Shown here: piece after piece, positions 27,737 through 36,838 of the stretch
Layout of the letters: each line of letters begins with the position of its first letter
Numbering within the stretch: position 1 is the first letter of the stretch
Position numbers and translations under genes: made by a program
Notes under the pieces: model-generated
Seen by the model: the letters and a program-made list of their open reading frames with translations, nothing else
Told to the model about the DNA's origin: nothing
Database searches by the model: none
Assembly (NCBI GenBank): GCA_035471805.1
Contig: DATIPS010000028.1
Coordinates: 1-64,000, forward strand
From: Acidimicrobiia bacterium
Lineage (GTDB): Bacteria; Actinomycetota; Acidimicrobiia; Spongiisociales; JAHEDJ01
Length of the DNA stretch: 64,000 nt
Reading direction: 5' to 3'

Positions 27737-28149
27737 AGGGTGACGATGGTTCGGTGACCGTCGTGCTGGCGGCGGTGATCGGACTGATGGCCGTGCTGGC
27801 CGCCTGCATCGGTGGGCTGGCACAGATTCAACTCGCCCGTGAAACGGTTCAAGTGGCGGCAGATTCGGCGGCGCTCGCTGCTGCACCGGTGACCTTCAGG
27901 CCGTTCGGAGCGAGCGGATCGGCGATCGAGGAGGCCGCCAGGTTTGCGACCGCCAACGGGGGGACTCTGATCGAATGCACAGGGTGCGAAACCGACGCCT
28001 CGTGGAGGTCCCGCGTCGTCCGCGTAGAGGTGGCGGTCGAGGTGAATGTGCTGGGGCTGGGATCAATCACCGTTGCCGCCGTCTCTGCCGCCGAGTTCGA
28101 TCCGGTAGGGCTGTTGGGTTCCTCCGCTGCCGGGGATCCGACGCGATGA
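27733..28149 (+). CDS. TadE-like/Rv3654c-type helicase-independent pilus accessory protein
   Basis: 138 aa from GTG at 27733 overlapping the tadE stop. N-terminal GDDGSVTVVLAAVIGLMAVL is a pilin-like leader and helix lacking Glu+5 (Val instead), followed by QLARETVQVAADSAALAAA, the conserved block of the Rv3654c family that closes actinobacterial Tad operons. Two cysteines (CTGC) may form a disulfide in the exported domain. Last gene of the Tad operon. Confidence 0.75.
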   Translation: MKGDDGSVTVVLAAVIGLMAVLAACIGGLAQIQLARETVQVAADSAALAAAPVTFRPFGASGSAIEEAARFATANGGTLIECTGCETDASWRSRVVRVEVAVEVNVLGLGSITVAAVSAAEFDPVGLLGSSAAGDPTR

Positions 28150-28163
28150 AGTAGCTTGATGGG

Positions 28164-30809
28164 ATGGCCGAATGGCATGCCTTGAGTATCGAAAACGTGG
28201 TGGCCGGATTGAAGACGGACATCCGTGCCGGATTGGCTTTCGACGAAGCCGCCCGACGCCTCGAAGAGGTTGGTCCCAACGAACTCGGGGAGAGCAAGGG
28301 GCCCGGCCGATGGCGGATACTGGTTTCGCAGTTCAGCGACATGCTCATCTTCGTGCTGCTGGTTGCGGCCGTGGTCAGCGGTGCATTGCTTCAGGAGTGG
28401 ATCGATGCCGGGGTGATCCTTGCGATCGTGGCACTCAACGCAGTTATCGGATACACGCAAGAGGTTCGCGCCGAGGATGCCCTGGCAAGGCTCAGGGAGA
28501 TGGCGGCTCCCACAGCACTCGTCGTGCGCGGCGGGTCAGAGATCGACATTCCGGCAACCGAGGTCGTCCCCGGTGACCTGCTGGTGATGGAGGCGGGCGA
28601 CAAGGTGGCGGCAGACGCTCGCGTGGTTCGGGCCGTTCATCTTCAGAGCGAAGAGGGGACTCTCACTGGTGAGAGCCTGCCGGTTTCGAAGACCCTCGAG
28701 CCCGTCGCTGCCGATGCAGGAACGGGCGACCGGCGCTCGATGGTGTTCGCAGGAACGGTGATCGCGGCGGGACGCGGTCACGCGATATGCACGGCAACAG
28801 GCCCCTCAACCGAAATGGGAAAGATCGCCGAACTGCTCGACCCGGAGGATCATCCGTCGCCGCTCTCCATCGAGCTGGCTCGCGTTGGTCGCCGGATCGC
28901 CTGGATCACGCTGGGCATCGCCGTTGTCATCTTCCTGCTCGGCATGGCTCGCGACCAATCGATGGAGACGGTGCAGACCGTCTTCCTGATTGCAGTGGCG
29001 CTGGCGGTCGCCGCCATTCCCGAAGGTCTACCGGCCGTTGTCACGGTGACTCTGGCCAGGGGGGTGCAGACGATGGCGAAGAACAACGCCATCGTTCGCC
29101 GGCTTCCCGCCGTGGAGGCTCTCGGGGCCGCCTCGGTGATTTGCACCGACAAGACGGGTACTTTGACCCGGAACGAAATGCGGGTGCAGGCGCTCGAGTT
29201 CGCCGACCTTCACACAGTGCCGGCGGAGGCGGAGGGGGCCGACGGGAGGGTCTGGCGGTATGCACAGATCGCCGCCCTCTGCAGCGACGCACGGAAGGTG
29301 TCCGACGGATACCTCGGCGATCCGACCGAGGTTGCCCTCCTCCGTTCGATCGACCCGACGATTCTCCGTGTGGACGATGTGCGAGCTGCCAACCCCCGAC
29401 TGGACGAGGTTGCTTTCGACTCCTCACGGAAGATGATGACCACTCTCCACCCGGCCGGCGAGCGATTCCTGATCGCGGTCAAGGGAGCACCGGAGGTCGT
29501 ATTGAGCCGATGTACTTCGTTCGAGCAGCGCGACGGTCCGGTTGAACTGGATGCCGAACGGCTTCACGCGGCGATGGGCACTGCGACCGGGTTCGCGGCG
29601 AAGGGACTCCGCACGCTCGGGTTCGCATACCGCCTGATGGAACAGGCTCCGTCCGACCTGGCGGCCGCCGACCACGACCTGGTATTCGTCGCCTTGGCCG
29701 GGATGAGCGATGAGCTGCGACCCGAAACCCGCGGTGCGATCGATGATGCCCGATCAGCCGGCGTGCGGGTGGTCATGGTCACCGGCGATCACGTGGTGAC
29801 CGCCAAAGCCATCGCAGACGATCTCGGTTTGCTGGAGGGGCGGGCGGCTCTGGCGGGTACGGAGTTGCGGTCGATGGAGCAGGAGCAACTCGATGCCATC
29901 GTTGCAGACATCGGAGTCTTCGCCCGGGTTGACCCGGCAGACAAGGTCAAGATCGTCAGGTCCTGGAAGTCCACGGGGGCCATCGTTGCCATGACCGGCG
30001 ACGGCGTCAACGATGCGCCGGCCTTGCAGGCGGCGGACATCGGAGTGGCGATGGGTACCGGCACCGATGTGGCCAAGGAGGCCGCCGACATGGTGCTGGC
30101 CGATGACAACTTCGCCACCATCATCCGGGCGGTATCGGAGGGCAGGGCGATCTTCTCGAACCTGAAGAAGGTCGTCTATTTCCTGCTCAGCGCCAACGTC
30201 TCGGAAGTACTGGTGATGTTCCTGGGGTTCTTGTTCTTCGGAGCCCTGGGCGAACCCCTGCTCGCGACCCAGTTGCTGTGGATCAACCTGGTCACCGACG
30301 GGTTGCCTGCGCTCGCATTGGGTATCGACCCGCCGGTGCCGGGTTTGATGGAGCAGTCGCCGGATGAGCGGCGCAACATCCTCAGTGTCCCCCATCAGAT
30401 GCGGTTGCTGTGGCAGGGCGGGTTTCTGGCTGCCGGCGCACTCGGGGCACTCGTCTGGGCCCACTACGTGCGGGAGGCGGAGTGGGAGTATGTGCGGACG
30501 CTTGTGTTCACGACGCTGGTGACGGCACAACTGGCGCACATCTACAACATCCGTGCGCAGGGAACGACCGTCTGGAAGATAGGCTTCGGCGGGAACCGGG
30601 TGCTCACGTGGGGGGTGGCCGGTTCTCTCGTGCTGCACCTGCTGGTCGTTTATCTGCCAATCGGCAACCGGCTATTCGAGACCGTGCCGATCGAGTTGAC
30701 CGACTGGCCGGTGATCCTCGCATTGACTGTTCTGCCGTTCCTCGGAATCGACGCCATCAAGCGGGCGCTTCTGCGTCGCCGCCCCCTATCGGAGACGGTG
30801 CGGGACTGA
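28164..30809 (+). CDS. P-type cation ATPase (Ca2+-type, P2A)
   Basis: 881 aa. Landmarks: N-terminal cation-ATPase domain (AGLAFDEAARRLEEVGPNEL), TGES actuator loop at 168-171, PEGLP at 286-290 in helix 4, phosphorylation Asp329 in CTDKTGTLT, TGDGVNDAPALQAADIG, and the C-terminal NLVTDGLPALALGIDPP. These match SERCA/PMCA-like bacterial Ca2+ (or Mn2+) exporters. Two 49-bp palindromes start 4 bases after its stop. Confidence 0.92.
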   Translation: MAEWHALSIENVVAGLKTDIRAGLAFDEAARRLEEVGPNELGESKGPGRWRILVSQFSDMLIFVLLVAAVVSGALLQEWIDAGVILAIVALNAVIGYTQEVRAEDALARLREMAAPTALVVRGGSEIDIPATEVVPGDLLVMEAGDKVAADARVVRAVHLQSEEGTLTGESLPVSKTLEPVAADAGTGDRRSMVFAGTVIAAGRGHAICTATGPSTEMGKIAELLDPEDHPSPLSIELARVGRRIAWITLGIAVVIFLLGMARDQSMETVQTVFLIAVALAVAAIPEGLPAVVTVTLARGVQTMAKNNAIVRRLPAVEALGAASVICTDKTGTLTRNEMRVQALEFADLHTVPAEAEGADGRVWRYAQIAALCSDARKVSDGYLGDPTEVALLRSIDPTILRVDDVRAANPRLDEVAFDSSRKMMTTLHPAGERFLIAVKGAPEVVLSRCTSFEQRDGPVELDAERLHAAMGTATGFAAKGLRTLGFAYRLMEQAPSDLAAADHDLVFVALAGMSDELRPETRGAIDDARSAGVRVVMVTGDHVVTAKAIADDLGLLEGRAALAGTELRSMEQEQLDAIVADIGVFARVDPADKVKIVRSWKSTGAIVAMTGDGVNDAPALQAADIGVAMGTGTDVAKEAADMVLADDNFATIIRAVSEGRAIFSNLKKVVYFLLSANVSEVLVMFLGFLFFGALGEPLLATQLLWINLVTDGLPALALGIDPPVPGLMEQSPDERRNILSVPHQMRLLWQGGFLAAGALGALVWAHYVREAEWEYVRTLVFTTLVTAQLAHIYNIRAQGTTVWKIGFGGNRVLTWGVAGSLVLHLLVVYLPIGNRLFETVPIELTDWPVILALTVLPFLGIDAIKRALLRRRPLSETVRD

Positions 30810-30812
30810 CGT

Positions 30813-30861
30813 TTTCTCAGCAATACTGGTGCGCGTGAGGAACCACAGTATTGCTGAGAAA
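30813..30861. repeat. 49-bp palindromic repeat, copy 2a (perfect arms)
   Basis: Perfect 16-nt arms TTTCTCAGCAATACTG / CAGTATTGCTGAGAAA with a 17-nt spacer, 4 bases after the P-type ATPase stop. Best match to the family consensus. Confidence 0.88.
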
Positions 30862-30872
30862 CCTCATCGCAC

Positions 30873-30921
30873 TTTCTCGGCAATGCTCTTGTTGGCCCAG
30901 ATCAACAGTATTGCCGGGAAA
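30873..30921. repeat. 49-bp palindromic repeat, copy 2b
   Basis: Starts 60 bases after copy 2a, the same period as copies 1a and 1b. Left arm TTTCTCGGCAATGCTC, right arm CAGTATTGCCGGGAAA; both arms carry the AG-to-GG change so the outer stem is kept. Confidence 0.82.
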
Positions 30922-30935
30922 ACCGGGCCTGGCGG

Positions 30936-30963
30936 TTTGGCGCCGCTGGCCCACCTTTATACT
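30936..30963 (+). promoter_or_regulatory. Possible sigma-70 promoter for the pyrophosphatase gene
   Basis: TATACT (30958-30963) with TTTGGC (30936-30941) 16 bases upstream, 36 bases before the hppA start. The -10 is close to consensus; the -35 is weak. Confidence 0.4.
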
Positions 30964-30998
30964 CCCGCCCAGCTTGGTTGTACGGGAGTGAAATTCTT

Positions 30999-33095
30999 AT
31001 GAACACGTTCTTTCTTTGGTCCGCGGTGGTCATGGGGCTCGCAGCGTTGGGGCTAGCCGCCTTTTTCGCCCGACGCGTGCTGGCGATGAGTCAGGGAAAC
31101 GAGCAGATGATCGAGATCTCCTCGAACATCAGAGCCGGGGCGATGGCCTTCCTGAAGCGTGAGTACACCTGGGTGGCGGTCTTCGTGACTGTCATGTTCC
31201 TCTTGATTGGATTCCTTCTGGACGACGGCTGGCTGCGGGCGCTGGCTTACCTCTCCGGCGCATTGCTATCGGGCGGAGCCGGTTTCGTGGGAATGAGAAT
31301 CGCCACGGCGGCCAACGCCAGAACCACGGAAGCGGCCCGCACCGGCGGCATAGTCAAGGCGCTTCCCCTCGCCTTCCGCGGCGGTGCGGTGATGGGATTC
31401 ACAGTTGCCGGCTTCGGACTTCTGGGTGTGGCCCTCGGCTACCTGATCTTCGTTGAGCTGAGCGGATTCGAGGTCGGACGCGGCGCAGAGATCGTCGCAG
31501 CGATCGGACTCGGAGGGTCGTCTATCGCCCTGTTCGCCCGTGTGGGAGGCGGGATCTACACGAAGGCGGCCGATGTAGGAGCGGATCTGGTCGGCAAGGT
31601 CGAGGCCGGCATTCCGGAAGACGATCCTCGCAACCCTGCCACCATTGCAGACAACGTGGGCGACAACGTCGGCGACGTGGCCGGGATGGGTGCGGATCTT
31701 TTCGAATCGTATATCGGCTCGCTGGTCGCGCCGATCGCCTTCGCGGCTCTCGCCTTCACGGGGGCCGCCTACCAGGCGGAAGCAGTCATCTTCCCGCTCG
31801 CCGTTGGGGCGGTCGGGATGCTCGCCTCGATCATCGGGTCATTCCTCGTCAAGCCCAAGTCCGACTCCGACCTCGCACCCGCCCTCCACCGGGGCACCAA
31901 CACGGCGATGATCCTGGCGGCGGCCGGCGTGCTCGGTCTCTCATATTTGATGTTCGGATCGATCGAGGGTGTGAACCCGCTCGGGTTGTTCCTTTCTGTA
32001 GCGATCGGACTGCTGGTTGGATTCACGATCGGCAAGATCTCCGAGATCTACACATCCGACCACTACAAGACGGTCAAGGAAATCGCACGGCAGTCACAAA
32101 CCGGTCCCGCCACGGTGATTCTGTCGGGCATCGCAGAGGGCAAGCGGTCGGCCGCCTACTCGGTCATCGTGGCGGCTACGGGTATCGGCGGCGCCTACTG
32201 GGCCGGCGAAATGGCCCTCGGCGACCTCGGTGGAATATACGGCGTCGCCATTGCCGCGATCGGCGTGCTGGCGACGCTGGGTATCACGATCGCCGTGGAC
32301 GCGTACGGTCCCATTGCGGACAACGCAGGCGGTATCGCCGAGATGACCCACCTCCCACCCGAGGTCCGTCAGGCAACCGACGCGCTCGACTCCCTGGGCA
32401 ATACGACCGCAGCCGTGGCGAAAGGCTTTGCCATCGGGTCAGCCGCAGTTACCGCCCTGGCGCTCTTTTCCACGTTCACGCAGGCGGTCGGCAATGCGGC
32501 TGAAGCGTCGGGGGTGATCAACCCGCTGGCCAACGGGATCAACATCATGAACGTCGAGACGACGATCGGTTTGTTCCTCGGGGCGATGTTCCCATTCTTG
32601 TTCTCCGGCATGACGATCAACGCCGTCGGTCGGGCGGCCAACGAGATGATCGAAGAGGTGCGCAGACAGTTCCGGGAGATCCCCGGTCTCCGGGAGGGGA
32701 AAGAAGGTGTGAAGGCCGAGTACGCCAAATGCGTCGACATCGCCACGGCAGGCGCCTTGCGTGAGATGGTGCTGCCCGGTTCGCTGGCAATCATCCTCCC
32801 GCTGGTGATCGGCTTCGTCAACGTCGAGGCACTCGGAGGCTTCCTGGCCGGAGCGCTGGTCACAGGGTTCCTTCTCGCCATCTACATGGCGAACGCCGGT
32901 GGTGCCTGGGACAACGCGAAGAAGTTCATCGAGGCGGGTGCCTTCGGGGGCAAGGGCTCTGAAGCTCACAAAGCCGCGGTCATCGGCGACACGGTCGGCG
33001 ATCCTTTCAAGGACACCTCCGGTCCCGCGATGAACATCGTCATCAAGGTCATGACGATTGTGAGCTTGGTCTTCGCATCGGCATTCATCGGGTAG
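30999..33095 (+). CDS. hppA: Membrane-bound proton/sodium-translocating pyrophosphatase
   Basis: 698 aa from ATG at 30999 (GGGAG 10 bases upstream). About 16 transmembrane helices. Substrate-binding motifs DVGADLVGKVEAGIPEDDPR and DNVGDNVGDVAGMGADLFESY, plus the C-terminal GDTVGDPFKDTSGPAMN. It couples PPi hydrolysis to ion export. The segment GNTTAAVAKGFAIGSAA has Ala where K+-independent enzymes carry Lys (GNTTKA), so I infer a K+-stimulated type; whether H+ or Na+ is pumped cannot be read here. Confidence 0.93.
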   Translation: MNTFFLWSAVVMGLAALGLAAFFARRVLAMSQGNEQMIEISSNIRAGAMAFLKREYTWVAVFVTVMFLLIGFLLDDGWLRALAYLSGALLSGGAGFVGMRIATAANARTTEAARTGGIVKALPLAFRGGAVMGFTVAGFGLLGVALGYLIFVELSGFEVGRGAEIVAAIGLGGSSIALFARVGGGIYTKAADVGADLVGKVEAGIPEDDPRNPATIADNVGDNVGDVAGMGADLFESYIGSLVAPIAFAALAFTGAAYQAEAVIFPLAVGAVGMLASIIGSFLVKPKSDSDLAPALHRGTNTAMILAAAGVLGLSYLMFGSIEGVNPLGLFLSVAIGLLVGFTIGKISEIYTSDHYKTVKEIARQSQTGPATVILSGIAEGKRSAAYSVIVAATGIGGAYWAGEMALGDLGGIYGVAIAAIGVLATLGITIAVDAYGPIADNAGGIAEMTHLPPEVRQATDALDSLGNTTAAVAKGFAIGSAAVTALALFSTFTQAVGNAAEASGVINPLANGINIMNVETTIGLFLGAMFPFLFSGMTINAVGRAANEMIEEVRRQFREIPGLREGKEGVKAEYAKCVDIATAGALREMVLPGSLAIILPLVIGFVNVEALGGFLAGALVTGFLLAIYMANAGGAWDNAKKFIEAGAFGGKGSEAHKAAVIGDTVGDPFKDTSGPAMNIVIKVMTIVSLVFASAFIG

Positions 33096-33150
33096 GCATC
33101 ACCCGGACCCGGTTTGGCCACACCGTTGAATCCGGGCATCCTTGCTGCCA

Positions 33151-34386
33151 ATGGAGATCACTTTCCTGCGTCATGGACAATCCGAGGCCAACGAGGCGGG
33201 CATCTGGCAGGGCAGCCGTCACGGCGGTCGCCTGACCAGGCTCGGTGAATCGCAGGCTTCGGCCGTCGCAGCTCGCCTACTCAAGAACCCTCCCGATCTC
33301 ATCATCACCAGCGGGCTAGATCGCACGAACCAGACGGCCGCGCCGCTCGGTCTGCCGGTCGAAGTCGATGCGGCGTGGAAGGAGATGGATCTGGGTCTGT
33401 GGGACGGCATGACGTTCTCCGAGATATCGGAGATCTACTCGGATGAGCTGATCGCCGTCTTCACCGGCCAGGAAGTCCCGATGGGTCGAACCGGCGAAAC
33501 GATTCTCCAGATTCGTGATCGTGTTTCGGCCGCCCTCGATGCGCTTCAGTCGAGACTGGATGATGGTGACAGGGCGGTCGTCGTCACGCATGGAGGGATT
33601 GTCGAGACCCTGGCCAGGTTGCATTGGAAGATCGAAGCGCCGACTTCGGCTTTCGCCGGCCCCGCCAACACCTCCCTGACCAGTTTCCGTCACGTTCACG
33701 GCCACCTTCGTCTGGCCACCTACAACGACACGGGGCACCTCGGCCCGCTCAACGAATGGGCACTCGAGAAACTCGACAAGGGTGATCCTCTGCTCACCTT
33801 CGTCCGTCACGGCGAGACCGATGCCAACCTTCAACAGTTGGTTCAGGGCCAGACGGATTGGGGATTGAACGATCGCGGTCGGGAGCAGGCCGGCAAACTG
33901 GCGAAGTGGTACGGGCCTCAGCGATCAGTGTTTGCCTCCCCGCTGGGGCGTGCTGCCGAGACCGCTGCTGCGATCGCGGCCGACGGCGTAACCGAGGTGA
34001 GTGAGTTTGCCGAGATTTCGTTCGGGTCGTGGGAAGGCAAGACTTTTGACGAACTGCAGACTGCCGACGGCGATTCCGAGCTGGCCGACAGGATCTTCCG
34101 AAGGGGTGAGGACCTGCCGCGCGGAGGCGACGGAGAGACATGGGCCCAACTGTCCGAGCGGATGACGGCAGGTGTTGAGAAGGTGGTGGCTGCCAATGGA
34201 GAGCGTCGCATCACCGTCGTTTCTCATGGTGGAGCCATAAGGGCATACGCCCTGGGCAATATGGGGGTCGGATGGCCTGATGTTCTGGATACCATCGTCC
34301 CTGCCAACACTGCGGTGACGCACGTCGTTCTCACCCGAGAAGGCCCGGTCCTCGCCGATTATGCGGTGGCTGCGCATCTCGAATAG
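33151..34386 (+). CDS. Tandem histidine-phosphatase (two phosphoglycerate-mutase-like domains)
   Basis: 411 aa from ATG at 33151; a TTG 9 bases upstream is possible and neither start has a strong ribosome site. Domain 1 (about 1-190): FLRHGQSEANEAG, second His in VVTHGGIVETL. Domain 2 (about 205-405): FVRHGETDANLQQLVQGQTDW, second His in VVSHGGAIRAY. Both halves keep the RHG and late HG catalytic motifs, so both may be active. Substrates are unknown; single-domain relatives include phosphoglycerate mutases and alpha-ribazole or sugar phosphatases. Confidence 0.82.
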   Translation: MEITFLRHGQSEANEAGIWQGSRHGGRLTRLGESQASAVAARLLKNPPDLIITSGLDRTNQTAAPLGLPVEVDAAWKEMDLGLWDGMTFSEISEIYSDELIAVFTGQEVPMGRTGETILQIRDRVSAALDALQSRLDDGDRAVVVTHGGIVETLARLHWKIEAPTSAFAGPANTSLTSFRHVHGHLRLATYNDTGHLGPLNEWALEKLDKGDPLLTFVRHGETDANLQQLVQGQTDWGLNDRGREQAGKLAKWYGPQRSVFASPLGRAAETAAAIAADGVTEVSEFAEISFGSWEGKTFDELQTADGDSELADRIFRRGEDLPRGGDGETWAQLSERMTAGVEKVVAANGERRITVVSHGGAIRAYALGNMGVGWPDVLDTIVPANTAVTHVVLTREGPVLADYAVAAHLE

Positions 34387-34410
34387 GCACTTGCGCGGTA
34401 CTGTCTGCCG

Positions 34411-35358
34411 ATGATTCCACTCACCGAGATAGAGTCCGCGCGCCGAACTATTGCTCCCTACGTCGTCGAGACTCCTGTAGCGACCAGTCGCACCCTGACC
34501 AGGGAGCTCGGTATGGACGTGTCCCTCAAGCTGGAGCTCTTCCAGAAGACGGGGAGTTTCAAGCCGCGTGGCGCGGTGAACCAACTCCTCGCCTATGAGA
34601 ACCGGGCCGCCGGCGTCGTGGGTATCAGCGGCGGCAACTTCGCGCAGGGCCTTGCTTATGCGGCGGGACGGCTGGGTGTGCCCGCCCTGATTGTGATGCC
34701 GGAGACGACGCCGGCCAACTATCTCGAGGCGACCAGGGGTTACGGTGCGCAGGTCGAACTGGCTCCGTCGATAGCCGACGCCTTCATCAGATACGAAGAG
34801 CTGGTTGGTGAGGGCTGGGGTCCTATGCACCCGTTCGACGATCCCAGCATGATGGCTGGGAACGGGACTCTGGGAATCGAACTCCTCGATCAGGTTCCCG
34901 AAGCCACCGATGTGATCGTGTCGATCGGCGGCGGTGGGTTCATGGCCGGAGTCACGTCGGCGATCAAGGGGCTCAGACCCGACGTGCGGGTGTGGGGCGT
35001 GGAGACCGAGGGAGCGAACGTGATGGCTCGTTCGCTGCAGGCCGGATCTCCGCAGACGATGACGCCGACCTCGATCGCCAAGACCCTCGGCTCGCCGTAC
35101 GCGGGCGAGGTCCCGTTCGAGATAGCCCGTGACCGGCTCGAAGACGTGATCGTGGTGTCGGACGCCGAAGCGGTGCAAGCCATGGCTTTTCTCTTTGAGC
35201 GGGCGAAGCTGGTGACCGAACCGGCCGCGGCATGCACACTGGCGGCCGCCAGGCGGTTGCGCGACCGCCTGCGAGCCGATGGCACACTGGTCCTCGTGCT
35301 CTGCGGCGGCAACTTGTCAGTCGCGGATCTGTGTACCTACACCGATCGCTTCGGTTGA
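34411..35358 (+). CDS. Threonine/serine dehydratase-like PLP enzyme
   Basis: 315 aa fold type II enzyme. PLP lysine in GSFKPRGAVNQL, SGGNFAQGLAYAA for the substrate loop, phosphate-binding SIGGGGFMAGV, and C-terminal VLCGGNLSV. Length matches a catabolic dehydratase or serine racemase without the ACT regulatory domain of biosynthetic IlvA. Likely deaminates threonine or serine to a 2-keto acid. ATG at 34411, 24 bases after the phosphatase gene, so perhaps co-transcribed. Confidence 0.82.
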   Translation: MIPLTEIESARRTIAPYVVETPVATSRTLTRELGMDVSLKLELFQKTGSFKPRGAVNQLLAYENRAAGVVGISGGNFAQGLAYAAGRLGVPALIVMPETTPANYLEATRGYGAQVELAPSIADAFIRYEELVGEGWGPMHPFDDPSMMAGNGTLGIELLDQVPEATDVIVSIGGGGFMAGVTSAIKGLRPDVRVWGVETEGANVMARSLQAGSPQTMTPTSIAKTLGSPYAGEVPFEIARDRLEDVIVVSDAEAVQAMAFLFERAKLVTEPAAACTLAAARRLRDRLRADGTLVLVLCGGNLSVADLCTYTDRFG

Positions 35359-35448
35359 GAACCGGCACGAAATGCCTGCGGGGTCCTTGTAATCGCCGTC
35401 TGGAACGAGTTTGCTAGTAAGCGTGACGCCAGAGGAGGCCCTGACCCC

Positions 35449-36756
35449 GTGACCCGCTCGTACGTCCTGGACACCTGCGTTGTTTTGGCCGATCCCAACT
35501 CGATCCTTCGATTCGACGAGCATGAGGTGATCTTGCCGCTCGTGGTGATCGAGGAACTCGATCGCATGAAGATCCGGCACGACGAGGTTGGCGCAAATGC
35601 CCGGTCCGCGTTGCGTCTGCTCGAACGGCTAGGCGCTTCTCGTGAGGGTGGTTTGCGCGACCCTGTTCCGCTCCCCGGCGGCGGCCTGCTGAGGATTGAG
35701 CTGAACGGGATCGTTTCGCCCCGGCTGCCCGAGGTGTTCGATGCGAGAACCACGGACCATCGTATTCTCGCCACCTGCCTGAACATGGCTGACGACGGCG
35801 GAGATCCGGTGCTCGTTACGAAGGACGCGGCCCTGCGGATCAAGGGTGCTCAGATGGGGGTCCCGGTTCAGGACTATCGAGCCGACACGGTCCCCGTTGA
35901 GGAGCTCTACACGGGCATCATCGAGGTGACGGTTGAGAGGAGCACCATCGACCAGTTGTTTGCCGACCACAAGGTGTCGTTGCCCGACGTGGAGGCGATG
36001 ATCAACCAATATGCCGTGCTCAAATGCGGGTCGCAATCGGCGCTGGCCAGAGTGGTTGAGACCGTTCCCAATACGGTCGTCAACCGTGTGCACGGCCACC
36101 CTCGTGCTTTCGGGGTCGAACCCAAGAACATGCAGCAGATCTTTGCGCTGGACCTTCTCCTCGACCCAGGTGTACCTGCCGTTTCCATCATGGGAATGGC
36201 CGGGGCGGGCAAGACTTTCCTTGCTCTCGCAGCCGCGCTTGAGCAGGTCGTCGAGTCGAATCGATATCGGCGGGTCGCCGTATACCGGCCGCTGGTTGCC
36301 GTCGGCCGCCAGGAGGTCGGCTATCTCCCCGGTGATCTCGAGGAGAAGCTCGAACCGTGGATGGCTGCCATCTACGACAATCTCCACGCCCTGTTCAGCG
36401 ATTTGTCTTCGGACGACGCACGGGACGCCGTGGACGAACTCCTGGAACGCAACGAGGTGGAGATGGCGGCGGTGACCTTCCTTCGTGGGCGCTCGATAAC
36501 CGATGAGATCGTGATCATCGACGAGGCGCAGAACCTCGAGATGTCCACCCTGAAGGTGATCCTCACCCGGATGGGAAGAGGTTCGAAGGTGATCTTCTGC
36601 GGTGACCTGACTCAGGTCGACAACCCGTACGTCTCGCCGTACGGTGGCATGGCGGCCTTGATCGAGAAGTTCAAAGGTTCCCCGTTGTTCGGCCACGTGA
36701 CTTTGGAGCGGTCGATCCGGAGTCCACTCGCCGAGATGGCCGCCACGATCCTCTAA
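35449..36756 (+). CDS. PIN-PhoH protein (PhoH2-type RNase/ATPase)
   Basis: 435 aa from GTG at 35449 with AGAGGAGG 10 bases upstream. Residues 1-145 form a PIN nuclease domain with acidic residues D8 (YVLDTCV), E35-E36 (VIEELDRM), D103 (TTDHRIL) and D126 (TKDAALR). From about 220 it is a PhoH ATPase: Walker A GMAGAGKT at 249-256 and Walker B IVIIDEAQNLE. PhoH2 proteins unwind and cut RNA. In mycobacteria an antitoxin-like gene precedes phoH2; here only a 9-codon frame overlaps its start. A 49-bp palindrome begins 8 bases after the stop. Confidence 0.88.
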   Translation: MTRSYVLDTCVVLADPNSILRFDEHEVILPLVVIEELDRMKIRHDEVGANARSALRLLERLGASREGGLRDPVPLPGGGLLRIELNGIVSPRLPEVFDARTTDHRILATCLNMADDGGDPVLVTKDAALRIKGAQMGVPVQDYRADTVPVEELYTGIIEVTVERSTIDQLFADHKVSLPDVEAMINQYAVLKCGSQSALARVVETVPNTVVNRVHGHPRAFGVEPKNMQQIFALDLLLDPGVPAVSIMGMAGAGKTFLALAAALEQVVESNRYRRVAVYRPLVAVGRQEVGYLPGDLEEKLEPWMAAIYDNLHALFSDLSSDDARDAVDELLERNEVEMAAVTFLRGRSITDEIVIIDEAQNLEMSTLKVILTRMGRGSKVIFCGDLTQVDNPYVSPYGGMAALIEKFKGSPLFGHVTLERSIRSPLAEMAATIL

Positions 36757-36763
36757 CCGACGG

Positions 36764-36812
36764 TTTCTCGGCAATGTAGATGCGCGTGGGGAGCCACAGT
36801 ATTGCTGAGAAA
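36764..36812. repeat. 49-bp palindromic repeat, copy 3 (single)
   Basis: Left arm TTTCTCGGCAATGTAG, right arm CAGTATTGCTGAGAAA, 17-nt spacer whose core (TGCGCGTG) matches that of copy 2a. Lies 8 bases past the phoH stop. No second unit follows. Confidence 0.82.
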
Positions 36813-36838
36813 ATCCTGGAAGTGCTATCAATGGTGCC

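Noticed and set aside
35422-35451. Nine-codon frame overlapping the phoH start, considered as a PhoAT-like antitoxin
   Set aside because: Far too short, and the overlap looks incidental next to the phoH ribosome site.
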